Part shown: positions 1 to 7,360 of the stretch, piece after piece
How positions within the stretch are numbered: position 1 is the stretch's first letter
Layout: the number at the start of each line of letters is the position of its first letter
Assembly (NCBI GenBank): GCA_910589045.1
Contig: CAJUSH010000006.1
Span: 63,009-91,877 of the forward strand
Reading direction: 5' to 3'
Length of the DNA: 28,869 nucleotides
From: an uncultured Eubacterium sp.
GTDB lineage: Bacteria; Bacillota_A; Clostridia; Lachnospirales; Lachnospiraceae
Position numbers and translations under genes: made by a program
Notes under the pieces: model-generated
Told to the model about the DNA's origin: nothing
What the model saw: the letters and a program-made list of their open reading frames with translations, nothing else
Database searches by the model: none

Positions 1-137
1 CGGGCATATCGTCGGAAGACATGCTAAAAAATGCTTCGCATTTTGTCTTCCTCCTTTTCGTTGTGCCCGTTCGCTCTGCTCGCGGGCATATCGTCGGAAG
101 ACATGCTAAAAAATGCTTCGCATTTTGTCTTCCTCCT
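1..137. repeat. Duplicated 55-bp hairpin repeat downstream of the ABC ATPase gene
   Basis: Positions 1-55 and 83-137 are identical over 55 bases, with a 27-base spacer (period 82). Each copy holds an outer inverted repeat, GGAAGAC at 14-20 against GTCTTCC at 45-51, and an inner one, AAAATGC at 28-34 against GCATTTT at 38-44. The spacer adds a TGCCCG/CGGGCA pair. Read on the minus strand, each copy also contains AGGAGG followed eight bases later by ATG. The right copy ends on the first base of the ATPase stop codon. It resembles a dispersed intergenic hairpin repeat. The left copy starts at the window edge, so the array may continue. Confidence 0.8.
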
Positions 138-1678
138 CAAACCTCAGCCGGAACTGTCTCGCGCTTCGCGCCGGCCATGTAAAGCCCGAGCTCCTCCACC
201 GTAACCTGCTTCGGGTCAAGCTGCCCCACCAGCTCACCCTCATACATGACAAGAATCCGGTCGGATACGTCCATTACCTCATCCAGCTCCAGGGATACGA
301 GCAGCACCGCTTTTCCGCTGTCCCGCTGCGCGACAAGCTGGCTGTGAATATACTCGATAGCTCCCACATCCAGCCCGCGGGTCGGCTGAACCGCCACAAG
401 CAGCTCCGGATTTTTATCGATCTCCCGGGCGATGATGGCCTTCTGCTGATTTCCACCGGACATGCTGCGCACGATCGTCGCCGAACCCTGACCGCTTCGC
501 ACATCGTACTGCTGAATCAGCTTTTCGGAATACGCCCGCACTGCCTTGTTTTTGATAAAGCCCGCCTTCTGAAAATCCGGCTCCCAGTAGCGCTGCAGCA
601 CCATGTTCTGCTCCAGGCTGTAATCAAGCACCAGCCCGTGCTTGTGCCGGTCCTCCGGGATATGGCTCATACCCGCCTTCGATTTGTCCCGGATGCTGGC
701 GCGGGTAATATCATTTCCCTCAAAAATGATCTTTCCCCCGCTTGGCTTTTCCAGACCGGTGAGTGCCTGCACAAACTCGCTCTGCCCGTTGCCGTCGATT
801 CCGGCGATGCAGACGATCTCTCCCCGGCGCACATTGAAGGACACATCCTTCACCGCATTGTTGTCATGTGCCTTGCTCGGCACCGTCAGATGCTCGATCT
901 TCAAAACCGTCTCCCCGGGCTTCGCCGCTTCCTTGTCGACGGAAAAGCTCACGTCCCTTCCGACCATCATCCGGGAAAGCTCCTCCTTTGTGGTGTCCTT
1001 AATATCTACTGTTCCGATATATTTGCCCTTGCGCAGGATCGTACACCGGTCGGCAACCTCCATGATCTCATTTAATTTATGTGTAATAAACAGAATAGAC
1101 TTGCCTTCACCGGCAAGATTTTTCATGATCTTCATCAGCTCATCGATCTCCTGGGGCGTAAGTACCGCCGTAGGCTCATCGAAAATGAGTACATCATTGT
1201 TCCGGTAAAGCATCTTTAAAATTTCCGTCCGCTGCTGCATACCTACAGTAATGTCCGAGATCAGCGCATCCGGGTCAACCTTTAACCCATACTTGTCGCT
1301 GAGGGCCATCACGCGCTCCCGCGCCCCCTTCTTCTCGAGAAAAAGTCCCTTCGTAGGCTCAACACCAAGGACAATATTATCTAATACCGAAAAACATTCC
1401 ACCAGCTTAAAATGCTGGTGCACCATACCGATGTTCAGATCGTTTGCGTCGTTCGGATTGTTGATCTGAACCTCTTTGCCGTTCATCCTGATCGTACCGC
1501 TGGTGGGCTGATACAGACCGAACAGTATACTCATGAGCGTGGATTTCCCGGCGCCGTTTTCCCCCAGCAGCGCATGGATCTCCCCCTTTTTCAACTGCAA
1601 GGTAATATTGTCATTAGCCTTGATTCCCGGAAATTCCTTTGTGATGTTCAACATCTCAATAATGTAATCATTTGCCAT
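137..1678 (-). CDS. Nucleoside ABC transporter, double ATP-binding subunit (NupO/YufO/RnsB type)
   Basis: A 513-residue protein with two fused ABC domains. It should power uptake of purine or pyrimidine nucleosides together with the upstream BMP lipoprotein. Domain 1 has Walker A GENGAGKST and the family's atypical signature VGMQQRTEI. Domain 2 has a degenerate P-loop (GIDGNGQSE) and the signature SGGNQQKAIIARE. This pattern is typical of the nucleoside and sugar double ATPases (RbsA-like). The open frame extends upstream to 1810, but the start is placed at 1678 because an AGGAAAAGG-like ribosome site lies about 12 nt before it and family homology begins there. Two permease genes are expected further left, outside the window. 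Substrate is inferred from family and neighbours. Confidence 0.9.
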   Translation of the reverse strand: MANDYIIEMLNITKEFPGIKANDNITLQLKKGEIHALLGENGAGKSTLMSILFGLYQPTSGTIRMNGKEVQINNPNDANDLNIGMVHQHFKLVECFSVLDNIVLGVEPTKGLFLEKKGARERVMALSDKYGLKVDPDALISDITVGMQQRTEILKMLYRNNDVLIFDEPTAVLTPQEIDELMKIMKNLAGEGKSILFITHKLNEIMEVADRCTILRKGKYIGTVDIKDTTKEELSRMMVGRDVSFSVDKEAAKPGETVLKIEHLTVPSKAHDNNAVKDVSFNVRRGEIVCIAGIDGNGQSEFVQALTGLEKPSGGKIIFEGNDITRASIRDKSKAGMSHIPEDRHKHGLVLDYSLEQNMVLQRYWEPDFQKAGFIKNKAVRAYSEKLIQQYDVRSGQGSATIVRSMSGGNQQKAIIAREIDKNPELLVAVQPTRGLDVGAIEYIHSQLVAQRDSGKAVLLVSLELDEVMDVSDRILVMYEGELVGQLDPKQVTVEELGLYMAGAKRETVPAEV

Positions 1679-1730
1679 AGTCTTTAACCCTTTTCCTGTT
1701 TGCCTTTTCCTGTTTCCCCTGATCATATGG

Positions 1731-1770
1731 AAAAAAAGAGAAGGGCATATTGTGCAAAGCCCTTCCCTCT
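1731..1770 (-). terminator. Intra-operon intrinsic terminator or attenuator between the binding protein and the ATPase
   Basis: On the minus strand a GC-rich stem (GGGAAGGGC pairing with GCCCTTCTC, one mismatch, 12-nt loop) is followed directly by seven T residues. It lies in the 148-nt gap between the lipoprotein stop and the ATPase start. A second small hairpin (CGGTGC/GCACCG at about 1798-1812) precedes it. Partial termination here would give more binding protein than ATPase, a common arrangement in ABC operons. Confidence 0.7.
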
Positions 1771-1826
1771 TAACTTTTTGCATATTGCATAACCGTTCGG
1801 TGCCGGGCACCGGACAGTTATAAATT

Positions 1827-3035
1827 TTACTGTACGTAATCTACGGATACATGTGAGCCAACCTCAGGATTGTTCTCTGTGTCGTTGGAAATCGTGATAG
1901 AGCCATCCTTGATGCCTGCAAGTACGGTCTCATACTCTTCCTTCGTGAAAGTCGTAAAGCCCCATGATGCATCGTCGGTAGGCAGTCCGATGTAGTCGCC
2001 CTGTGTCAGGCCGAGCTGCTCGGATTTTCCTGAGAGAGAATCCCAGTTGCCGTCAAAGTATGCAGCCAGCGCATCATAAACTGCTGCGTTCAGACCCTTC
2101 ATCGCGGAGGTTACACAGGAATCACCGATAATCGGCTTCTGGTCAACGTCCACGCCGATGACTTTGCCGCTGTCGCCTGCTGCCTCAACCGCAGAGGTAT
2201 AGATACCGCCGCCGCACGCGAATACGATCTCGGTGCCGTCCGAATACCAGCCCTCCATACGCGCGGTAATGCTCTCGTCACCGTAGAACTGTCCGCCGTA
2301 GAAGTACTTCACGCTCACGTCAACACCCATCTCCTCTGCTGCCGCATTGATGCCCTGAATGTAGCCGAAGCCGTAGCGGATAACCGCGGGAACTGCGATA
2401 CCGCCAAGGAAGCCCAGCTTTGTATAGCCGTCCTTCACCGCGCCGTAGCCTGCCAGATAACCGGCCTGCTCCTCCTGGAAGGAACAGATGTAGGTGTTTG
2501 CACCAAGAGAAACCGATTCACCGGCCAGATTTACGAGATCTCCCTCGGTAACGTCAACCGCGATAAACTTCACGTCGGGATAAAGCTCCTGCTCCTCTGC
2601 AATCGCCGGTCCGAATAAGTAGCCGGGCATAACGATTACGGTCGCACCCTCGGTAATCGCAAGGTCAATAGAATTGATGCGCTCCTCGTCGGTATCCTCG
2701 GCGGGCTTGTAGTACTCATAATCCACGCCGTTCTCGTCGCCGTATGCGCATACGGTTTCCCATGTGATCTGATTGAAGGACTCGTCGGTAATGTCGCCGG
2801 AATCGGTAACCATTGCGATCTTCTCGCCGGACTTGTCTGCCGCACTGTCATCTGCGGGCGTATCCGCCGCGTCATCCGCAGGCGTATCTGCCGCGTCATC
2901 CGCGGGTACATCCGCCGCATCGTCCGCAGGCGTATCTGCCGCGTCGTCCGCAGGCTTGTCCGATCCGCCTCCGCAAGCAGTCAGAGAAGCCACCATTGTC
3001 GTTGCCAGTAAGGCTGCCAATACTTTCTTTTTCAT
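1827..3035 (-). CDS. BMP/PnrA-family nucleoside-binding lipoprotein
   Basis: A 402-residue extracytoplasmic binding protein of the BMP family (relatives: PnrA, BmpA, Med), which bind nucleosides for an ABC importer. Residues 1-20 form a lipoprotein signal with lipobox LTAC and lipidated Cys21. Residues 28-65 are an acidic spacer of about 4.5 copies of PADDAADT. The binding domain follows, with the family-like motif DESFNQ and a series of typical strands (IAMVTDSGD, VIVMPGYL, FLGGIAVPAVIRYG). The start at 3035 has AAGGAG about nine bases upstream. The 275-nt gap to the phosphorylase gene upstream holds one small hairpin (3065-3082) near the ribosome site and no clear promoter, so the gene may be cotranscribed with udp. 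The exact nucleoside bound cannot be read from the sequence. Confidence 0.92.
   Translation of the reverse strand: MKKKVLAALLATTMVASLTACGGGSDKPADDAADTPADDAADVPADDAADTPADDAADTPADDSAADKSGEKIAMVTDSGDITDESFNQITWETVCAYGDENGVDYEYYKPAEDTDEERINSIDLAITEGATVIVMPGYLFGPAIAEEQELYPDVKFIAVDVTEGDLVNLAGESVSLGANTYICSFQEEQAGYLAGYGAVKDGYTKLGFLGGIAVPAVIRYGFGYIQGINAAAEEMGVDVSVKYFYGGQFYGDESITARMEGWYSDGTEIVFACGGGIYTSAVEAAGDSGKVIGVDVDQKPIIGDSCVTSAMKGLNAAVYDALAAYFDGNWDSLSGKSEQLGLTQGDYIGLPTDDASWGFTTFTKEEYETVLAGIKDGSITISNDTENNPEVGSHVSVDYVQ
2844..2954 (-). repeat. 24-nt tandem coding repeat (PADDAADT linker)
   Basis: About 4.5 copies of a 24-base unit encode the acidic octapeptide PADDAAD(T/V) directly after the lipidated N-terminus. 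Copies differ by a few synonymous or near-synonymous bases (TCATCC versus TCGTCC). The repeat forms a flexible spacer between the membrane anchor and the binding domain, and its copy number could vary between strains. Confidence 0.85.
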
Positions 3036-3310
3036 CTTATTCTCCTTTTCCTCTTCATTCTTGCAGCGGCTGTGCCGCCGCTTTTTGCTTTGCAGCTATA
3101 TGTACAAGCCCTTTCGGGATTGTCGCCTGAAATTTTTGGTATGCGAAGCCATCTTTTGCGCAAACCCGTCTGTTATTCTCCGGGCAGATTCCCGCCGCCC
3201 GTATATCTTAACAGATTTCTCCGCAAATTTCCAGCCCCTTATGTAATAAAAGAATTCATCCGGTAACGGGGAATACGCACGCTTCACTGTTACGGAGCCT
3301 GCCCATCCCC

Positions 3311-4102
3311 TCAAACCTCCGGAATCCGTGCACAATCCGCGGCAATCAGTTCACGAATTGCTTCCACGGCGGTTACGATCGCCAGCTCCGTGTCATGCGC
3401 CTGCGTATTCGGAAGCCCCGCTTTTTCGCGTTCCTGATTCGCGACAACGAGAAAGCACGACCCGACCCGCACCCGCAGGAAGCTTCCCGCGATAAAGAGC
3501 GCCGCAGACTCCATCTCGGATGCCAGGCATCCCATGCGCAGCCACGCCTCCCATTTGTTCTGTAGCTCATAGCTCACCGGCATGACTTCCGGTTCATGCT
3601 GGCCGAAAAACGAATCCTTGCACTGAACCACACCCGCGTGATAAGTGATCCCCTTGCGCTTTGCCGCCGTGACCAGCGCATATAAAACATCCACGTCCGG
3701 AACCGCCGGATACTCGATGGGCGCATATTCCCGGCTCGTGCCCTCCATGCGGATGGCACCGTTTGCAATCACGATGTCACCGCCGCACACCTGCGTCTGC
3801 ATCCCGCCGCAGGTGCCAACACGGATAAACGTATCCGCGCCGACCTTCGAAAGCTCCTCGATGGCAATCGCCGCCGACGGCCCTCCGATGCCGGTAGAAG
3901 TCACACTCACAGGCACCCCCTCCAGAGTGCCTGTATAAGTCACATATTCTCTGCTGTCCGCAACAAGACGCGGATTCTCAAAATGCTTCGCAATCTTCTC
4001 GCAGCGCTTCGGATCTCCCGGCAGGATGACGTATTTTCCCACATCCCCGGGACCAAGCTGCGTATGATACTGTTTTCCCGAACCCTGTGTATAATCAACC
4101 AT
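3311..4102 (-). CDS. udp: Uridine phosphorylase (nucleoside phosphorylase family)
   Basis: A 263-residue cytosolic enzyme that splits uridine with phosphate into uracil and ribose-1-phosphate. It aligns by eye with E. coli Udp along its length: phosphate-binding PGDPKR near the N-terminus, STGIGGPSAAIAIEEL, FIRVGTCGG, and the nucleoside-site motif EMESAALF. Most of the key Udp-type residues are recognisable, although substrate range within this family is hard to fix. The start at 4102 is chosen over 4129 because GGGAGGTAGAT precedes the ATG. A promoter lies at 4168-4196. It is the first gene of a leftward group with the nucleoside importer, so imported nucleosides would be cleaved at once to feed base and pentose salvage. 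Confidence 0.9.
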   Translation of the reverse strand: MVDYTQGSGKQYHTQLGPGDVGKYVILPGDPKRCEKIAKHFENPRLVADSREYVTYTGTLEGVPVSVTSTGIGGPSAAIAIEELSKVGADTFIRVGTCGGMQTQVCGGDIVIANGAIRMEGTSREYAPIEYPAVPDVDVLYALVTAAKRKGITYHAGVVQCKDSFFGQHEPEVMPVSYELQNKWEAWLRMGCLASEMESAALFIAGSFLRVRVGSCFLVVANQEREKAGLPNTQAHDTELAIVTAVEAIRELIAADCARIPEV

Positions 4103-4167
4103 ATCTACCTCCCGCGCACAGCGCGCCACACAACTATTCGACCGGTCAACTGCCTGCTATATATGAA

Positions 4168-4196
4168 AGTATAATATGATTTCTAAAGAAAAACAA
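4168..4196 (-). promoter_or_regulatory. Predicted sigma-70-type promoter for udp
   Basis: On the minus strand TTGTTT (4191-4196) and TATACT (4168-4173) are separated by exactly 17 nt. The predicted transcription start is about 60 nt upstream of the udp start codon. It sits just past the end of the ammonium transporter gene, so udp need not depend on read-through. Confidence 0.65.
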
Positions 4197-4203
4197 GTAA
4201 TAT

Positions 4204-5973
4204 TTACTCCACATCCTGCAAAGCCTCAAGATCCTCCTCCCCGGTGCGCACCTTGATGACCTTTGCCACATCGTACACGAAAATCTTGCCGTCCCCGATA
4301 TGTCCGGTGTAGAGGGTTTTCTTTACCGTCTCGATGACCTTTTCCACCGGAATCTTCGCCACAACGACCTCCAGCTTGATCTTCGGCAGCAGCGTCGCAT
4401 CCATCTCAACGCCGCGGTAATACTCGCCTGCACCTCTCTGAACGCCGCAGCCCATCACCTGGACCACCGTCATGCCGGTGACACCCAGATCGTTGAGCGC
4501 CCTTTTGAGCTTGTCAAAGCGGGAGAGCTTCGCGATGATAACAACCTTGTGGATGCCTGTGGAAAGCTCCGGAGCGGATGCGAATACAACCGGCACTGCC
4601 GCGTCTGCCTTTGCCTGCGAGGCTTTGTCATACTCGGAAGTACCCAGATCCGTATTCTCATTCACATCCACCGTCATGGACATATCGCTGATGGCAAAAC
4701 CAGCATATGCGGAGGGCAGACCGTGCTCACATGCGTCGAGTCCCACGATCTCCTCCTCCTCGCTGACACGAAGCCCGATGGTTTTCTTCAACACAAAAAA
4801 TGTCAGTGTAATCGTAACCAGCGTCCACGCCGCCGTCACAAGCATCCCGAAAAGCTGGAGGCCAAGCTGTGTAAGGCCGCCGCCGTAGAAAAGCCCCTCC
4901 CGGATGCCCGCCAGCGCAAAGCCCGGTGCCGATGCGGTCGCAAACAGTCCGACGGCAAGCGTTCCCCAGATACCATTGAGCATATGTACCGCAACCGCGC
5001 CAACGGGATCGTCCACCCGCAGGTAATTGTCCAGAAACCAGATACCGAAAACAACCAGAATGCCGGATACCGCGCCGATGATGGCCGCGCCCGTACAGTC
5101 GGTCACATCACAGGGAGCCGTGATGGCCACCAGACCCGCCAGGGAAGCGTTCAGACACATGGAAACATCGGGCTTGCCGTATTTTATCCATGTAAAAACC
5201 ATACACACGACAGTCGCAACCGCAGGTGCCACGGTGGTTGTCAGAAAGACGGAACCAAGTGTGGGAACATCGGTTGCCGCCGCACCGTTAAAGCCGTACC
5301 AGCCCATCCACAAAATGAATACGCCAAGCGCGCCGATGACCAGATTACTGCCGGGAAAAGCATTGACCTTTGTGATCTTTCCCGCCTTATCCTTTGAAAA
5401 TTTTCCGATACGGGGACCTAAAAACGCCGCTCCCACCAGCGCACAGATACCGCCCACCATGTGGATGCAGTTGGAGCCCGCATAGTCGTGGAAGCCCATG
5501 CTCACAAGAAACCCGCCGCCCCATGTCCAGTGCGCCTCGATGGGGTAAATGATTCCGGAAATGACCGCGGAATAAATACAGTAGGTCAAAAACTTCGTCC
5601 GCTCCGCCATCGCTCCGGAAACAATGGTCGCGGTGGTTGCACAGAATACCAGATTGAACACAAAGCCGGAAAAGCTGAAGTTCGCATAATCCGTAAAGAC
5701 GCCAAAGCCCGGCGTTCCGATTATCCCCATAATATCGCTGCTGCCCTCCGCTGCCGGAAGCATCAGCGATGCGCCGATCAGAAACCACATCACCGTACCG
5801 ATGCAGAAGTCCATCAGATTTTTCATAATAATATTTCCCGCGTTCTTTGCCCGCGTGAAGCCCGTCTCCACCATCGCAAAGCCCGCCTGCATCCAGAACA
5901 CCAGCACTGCGCCGATCAGAAACCAGACTGCAAAAATATTTTCGTTGATTGCCTGTAAAATCTCATTTGTCAT
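4204..5973 (-). CDS. amt: Ammonium transporter fused to a C-terminal PII signalling domain
   Basis: A 589-residue protein. Residues about 1-400 form an Amt/MEP channel with many membrane segments. Family landmarks are visible: the conserved Asp in HDYAGS, the first channel histidine in CIHMVGG and the second in AVHMLNGIWG. After a linker of about 75 residues, residues 474-589 form a complete GlnB/GlnK-type PII domain. It keeps the T-loop Gln (GVQRG), the T-loop Tyr (YYRG, the uridylylated position in E. coli), the signature TGHIGDGKIFVYDV and the ATP-binding basic stretch KVRTGE. Free-standing Amt is usually about 400-450 residues and is plugged by a separate GlnK. Here the regulator is covalently attached. 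Start at 5973 has AGGAGG upstream. A promoter and structured leader lie at 5974-6309. Confidence 0.95.
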   Translation of the reverse strand: MTNEILQAINENIFAVWFLIGAVLVFWMQAGFAMVETGFTRAKNAGNIIMKNLMDFCIGTVMWFLIGASLMLPAAEGSSDIMGIIGTPGFGVFTDYANFSFSGFVFNLVFCATTATIVSGAMAERTKFLTYCIYSAVISGIIYPIEAHWTWGGGFLVSMGFHDYAGSNCIHMVGGICALVGAAFLGPRIGKFSKDKAGKITKVNAFPGSNLVIGALGVFILWMGWYGFNGAAATDVPTLGSVFLTTTVAPAVATVVCMVFTWIKYGKPDVSMCLNASLAGLVAITAPCDVTDCTGAAIIGAVSGILVVFGIWFLDNYLRVDDPVGAVAVHMLNGIWGTLAVGLFATASAPGFALAGIREGLFYGGGLTQLGLQLFGMLVTAAWTLVTITLTFFVLKKTIGLRVSEEEEIVGLDACEHGLPSAYAGFAISDMSMTVDVNENTDLGTSEYDKASQAKADAAVPVVFASAPELSTGIHKVVIIAKLSRFDKLKRALNDLGVTGMTVVQVMGCGVQRGAGEYYRGVEMDATLLPKIKLEVVVAKIPVEKVIETVKKTLYTGHIGDGKIFVYDVAKVIKVRTGEEDLEALQDVE

Positions 5974-6280
5974 AACCTTTCCTCCTTGTCTGTTTTCATG
6001 AGGACAGTAATTTGTGCCGGCAACAAATGCTTCTGCCCTGTATATGTGCGCGGGAAGCAGCGCTTTCCCTTCCCGCCGCGCGGGGTGCGTGCTGCCTGGC
6101 AGCCGATTTCCCTTCGCGCCCCGTAAGTAGAGCAGGAGACGCAGATTAACCGCCTCCTCTCACGCCGCCGTGCGTACCGTTCGCTGCACGGCGATTTCAA
6201 TAATTAACGTGCACCGCCAGGCACACATGAGAAAAGGCGCCCGGGGAGCTTCCCCAGACGCCTTTGTCTGTACGCCCCTT
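5974..6280 (-). promoter_or_regulatory. Structured ~300-nt 5' leader of the amt-PII gene
   Basis: This gene-free stretch is the predicted untranslated leader of the transporter mRNA. On the minus strand it can form at least four hairpins: A, 6233-6265 (AAAGGCG/CGCCTTT outside GGGG/CCCC); B, 6167-6192 (GCCGTGC/GCACGGC); C, 6134-6158 (AGGAGRCG type, one G-U pair); D, 6050-6076 (GCGGGAAG/CTTCCCGC, where a hexaloop AAAGCG can be drawn). A small fifth stem (TTTGT/ACAAA) lies near 6011-6027. Hairpin A is followed by only four T residues. No known riboswitch class was recognised. Hairpin D has the A1/G4 loop pattern described for ANTAR antiterminator targets, but no matching partner hairpin was found, so that reading is weak. 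Confidence 0.5.
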
Positions 6281-6309
6281 ATTATAGGCGCACCTTTTTT
6301 TCGCGTCAA
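6281..6309 (-). promoter_or_regulatory. Consensus sigma-70-type promoter for amt-PII
   Basis: On the minus strand TTGACG (6304-6309) and a perfect TATAAT (6281-6286) are 17 nt apart. The predicted start near 6274 leaves a leader of about 300 nt before the start codon at 5973. The bases between this promoter and the divergent DUF4250 promoter (about 6310-6404) are AT-rich and hold nothing else recognisable. Confidence 0.8.
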
Positions 6310-6404
6310 GCCAAAAAATGACTCAAAAAAATTTAAATTTTCGGAAAATTTCGTCAATTTGACCTGAGCTTCCTTTCTATCGGCTCCTGCAATGCCTTCG
6401 ATAT

Positions 6405-6433
6405 TTGACATTTCCCGCAAATAGCTTTAAGAT
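6405..6433 (+). promoter_or_regulatory. Predicted promoter for the DUF4250 gene
   Basis: A perfect TTGACA (6405-6410) lies 17 nt before TAAGAT (6428-6433). The coding start is at 6463, giving a leader of roughly 20-25 nt that includes AAGGAGG. Confidence 0.7.
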
Positions 6434-6462
6434 AATACACACATAAAAAGGAGGCAGAACCC

Positions 6463-6645
6463 ATGACAGCAAACATCCCAAAGGATCCCGTGATCCTGCT
6501 TGGCTTTCTAAACACAAAGCTCCGCGATTTTTATCCCGGCCTTGACGCACTCTGTGATGATCTGGAGCTGGAGGAGTCCGCGCTGACAAAGAAAATCGCC
6601 GCCATAGGGTATACCTACGACAGCGATAAAAATCAGTTTGTATAG
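6463..6645 (+). CDS. DUF4250 family small protein
   Basis: A 60-residue protein without signal peptide or membrane segment. It matches the DUF4250 pattern known from Firmicutes: an N-terminal IPKDPVILLGFLNTKLRD segment, an LDALCDDLELEESAL helix resembling a small helix-turn-helix, and the family's ending GYTYDSDKNQFV. Function is unknown. The start is supported by AAGGAGG eight bases upstream and by a consensus promoter. It stands alone between divergent and convergent neighbours, so the context suggests no role. Reality of the gene is very likely. Function is not inferred. Confidence 0.9.
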   Translation: MTANIPKDPVILLGFLNTKLRDFYPGLDALCDDLELEESALTKKIAAIGYTYDSDKNQFV

Positions 6646-6677
6646 CAGCTTTCGTCCGACCCAAAATCCCGGCGTAC

Positions 6678-7325
6678 TCACAGCTTTTCCAGAAAGGCTT
6701 CCACATTCCCGGCGAGATCCCCCTGAAAGACACCGCTTCCCGCAACGATGACGTTTGCGCCGGCACTTAAAAACTGTTCCACATTTTCAAGCTTGATCCC
6801 GCCGTCCACCTCAATGTCCGTGGAGAGACCCCGCCGCTGCACGATTCCTCTCAGCTCGCGGATCTTATCCAGCGTGTAGTCAATCATCTTCTGTCCGCCG
6901 TAGCCGGGGTTTACCGTCATAAGCAGCACCATGTCAGCCTCCGGCAAAATGTAATCCAGCACGTTCAGCGGCGTCGCCGGATTTAGCGCAACGCCCGCCA
7001 TCACACCCTCCCGCTTGATATCGCGCACGGTCTGATCCAGATGGGCGCACGCTTCGGCATGCACGGTGATAATATCCGCACCCGCATCCGCAAAATCGCT
7101 GATGTAGCGCTGGGGCTGTTCGATCATCAGATGCACGTCCAGCTTTTTCTTCGTCACCTTCCGGATAGACTCTAACACCGGTAATCCCATAGAAATATTC
7201 GGCACAAACATCCCGTCCATCACGTCATAGTGAAAATACTGTGCCCCGGCCCGGTCGATGATCCGCATCTGCTCCCCAAGCCTTGTAAAATCCGCTGCAA
7301 GCAGCGACGGCGCCAGATAATTCAT
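6678..7325 (-). CDS. rpe: Ribulose-phosphate 3-epimerase
   Basis: A 215-residue TIM-barrel enzyme of the pentose phosphate pathway that interconverts ribulose-5-phosphate and xylulose-5-phosphate. Visible family motifs in order: LAPSLLAADF, metal-site HYDVMDGMFVPN, DVHLMIEQP, the loop NPGYGGQKM, and IEVDGGI with the second catalytic Asp, followed by the phosphate-binding GSGVFQ. The length is normal for Rpe. The start at 7325 is chosen over 7427 because AGGAGG precedes it and homology begins with MNYLAPS. It follows the secreted-protein gene by 35 nt and is likely last in the leuA transcript. It ends 32 nt from the convergent DUF4250 gene, with no obvious terminator between them. Confidence 0.95.
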   Translation of the reverse strand: MNYLAPSLLAADFTRLGEQMRIIDRAGAQYFHYDVMDGMFVPNISMGLPVLESIRKVTKKKLDVHLMIEQPQRYISDFADAGADIITVHAEACAHLDQTVRDIKREGVMAGVALNPATPLNVLDYILPEADMVLLMTVNPGYGGQKMIDYTLDKIRELRGIVQRRGLSTDIEVDGGIKLENVEQFLSAGANVIVAGSGVFQGDLAGNVEAFLEKL

Positions 7326-7360
7326 AAAACATCCTCCTGTCTGAAAGCCAATGTTCTTCT

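Noticed and set aside
113..1075. Plus-strand 320-residue frame opposite the ABC ATPase
   Set aside because: It starts inside the hairpin repeat and lies antisense to an ATPase with intact ABC motifs.
3065..3087. Plus-strand terminator (AGCGGC/GCCGCT plus T-run)
   Set aside because: There is no plus-strand gene upstream. It more likely acts as a hairpin in the leader of the minus-strand lipoprotein gene.
3036..3310. Purine riboswitch upstream of the nucleoside-binding protein
   Set aside because: The conserved three-way-junction bases are absent. Only one small hairpin near the ribosome site is visible.
4300..5397. Plus-strand 365-residue frame opposite amt-PII
   Set aside because: It is antisense to a gene with clear family motifs, has no homology I recognise, and is His/Arg-rich as expected of a shadow of GC-rich coding sequence.
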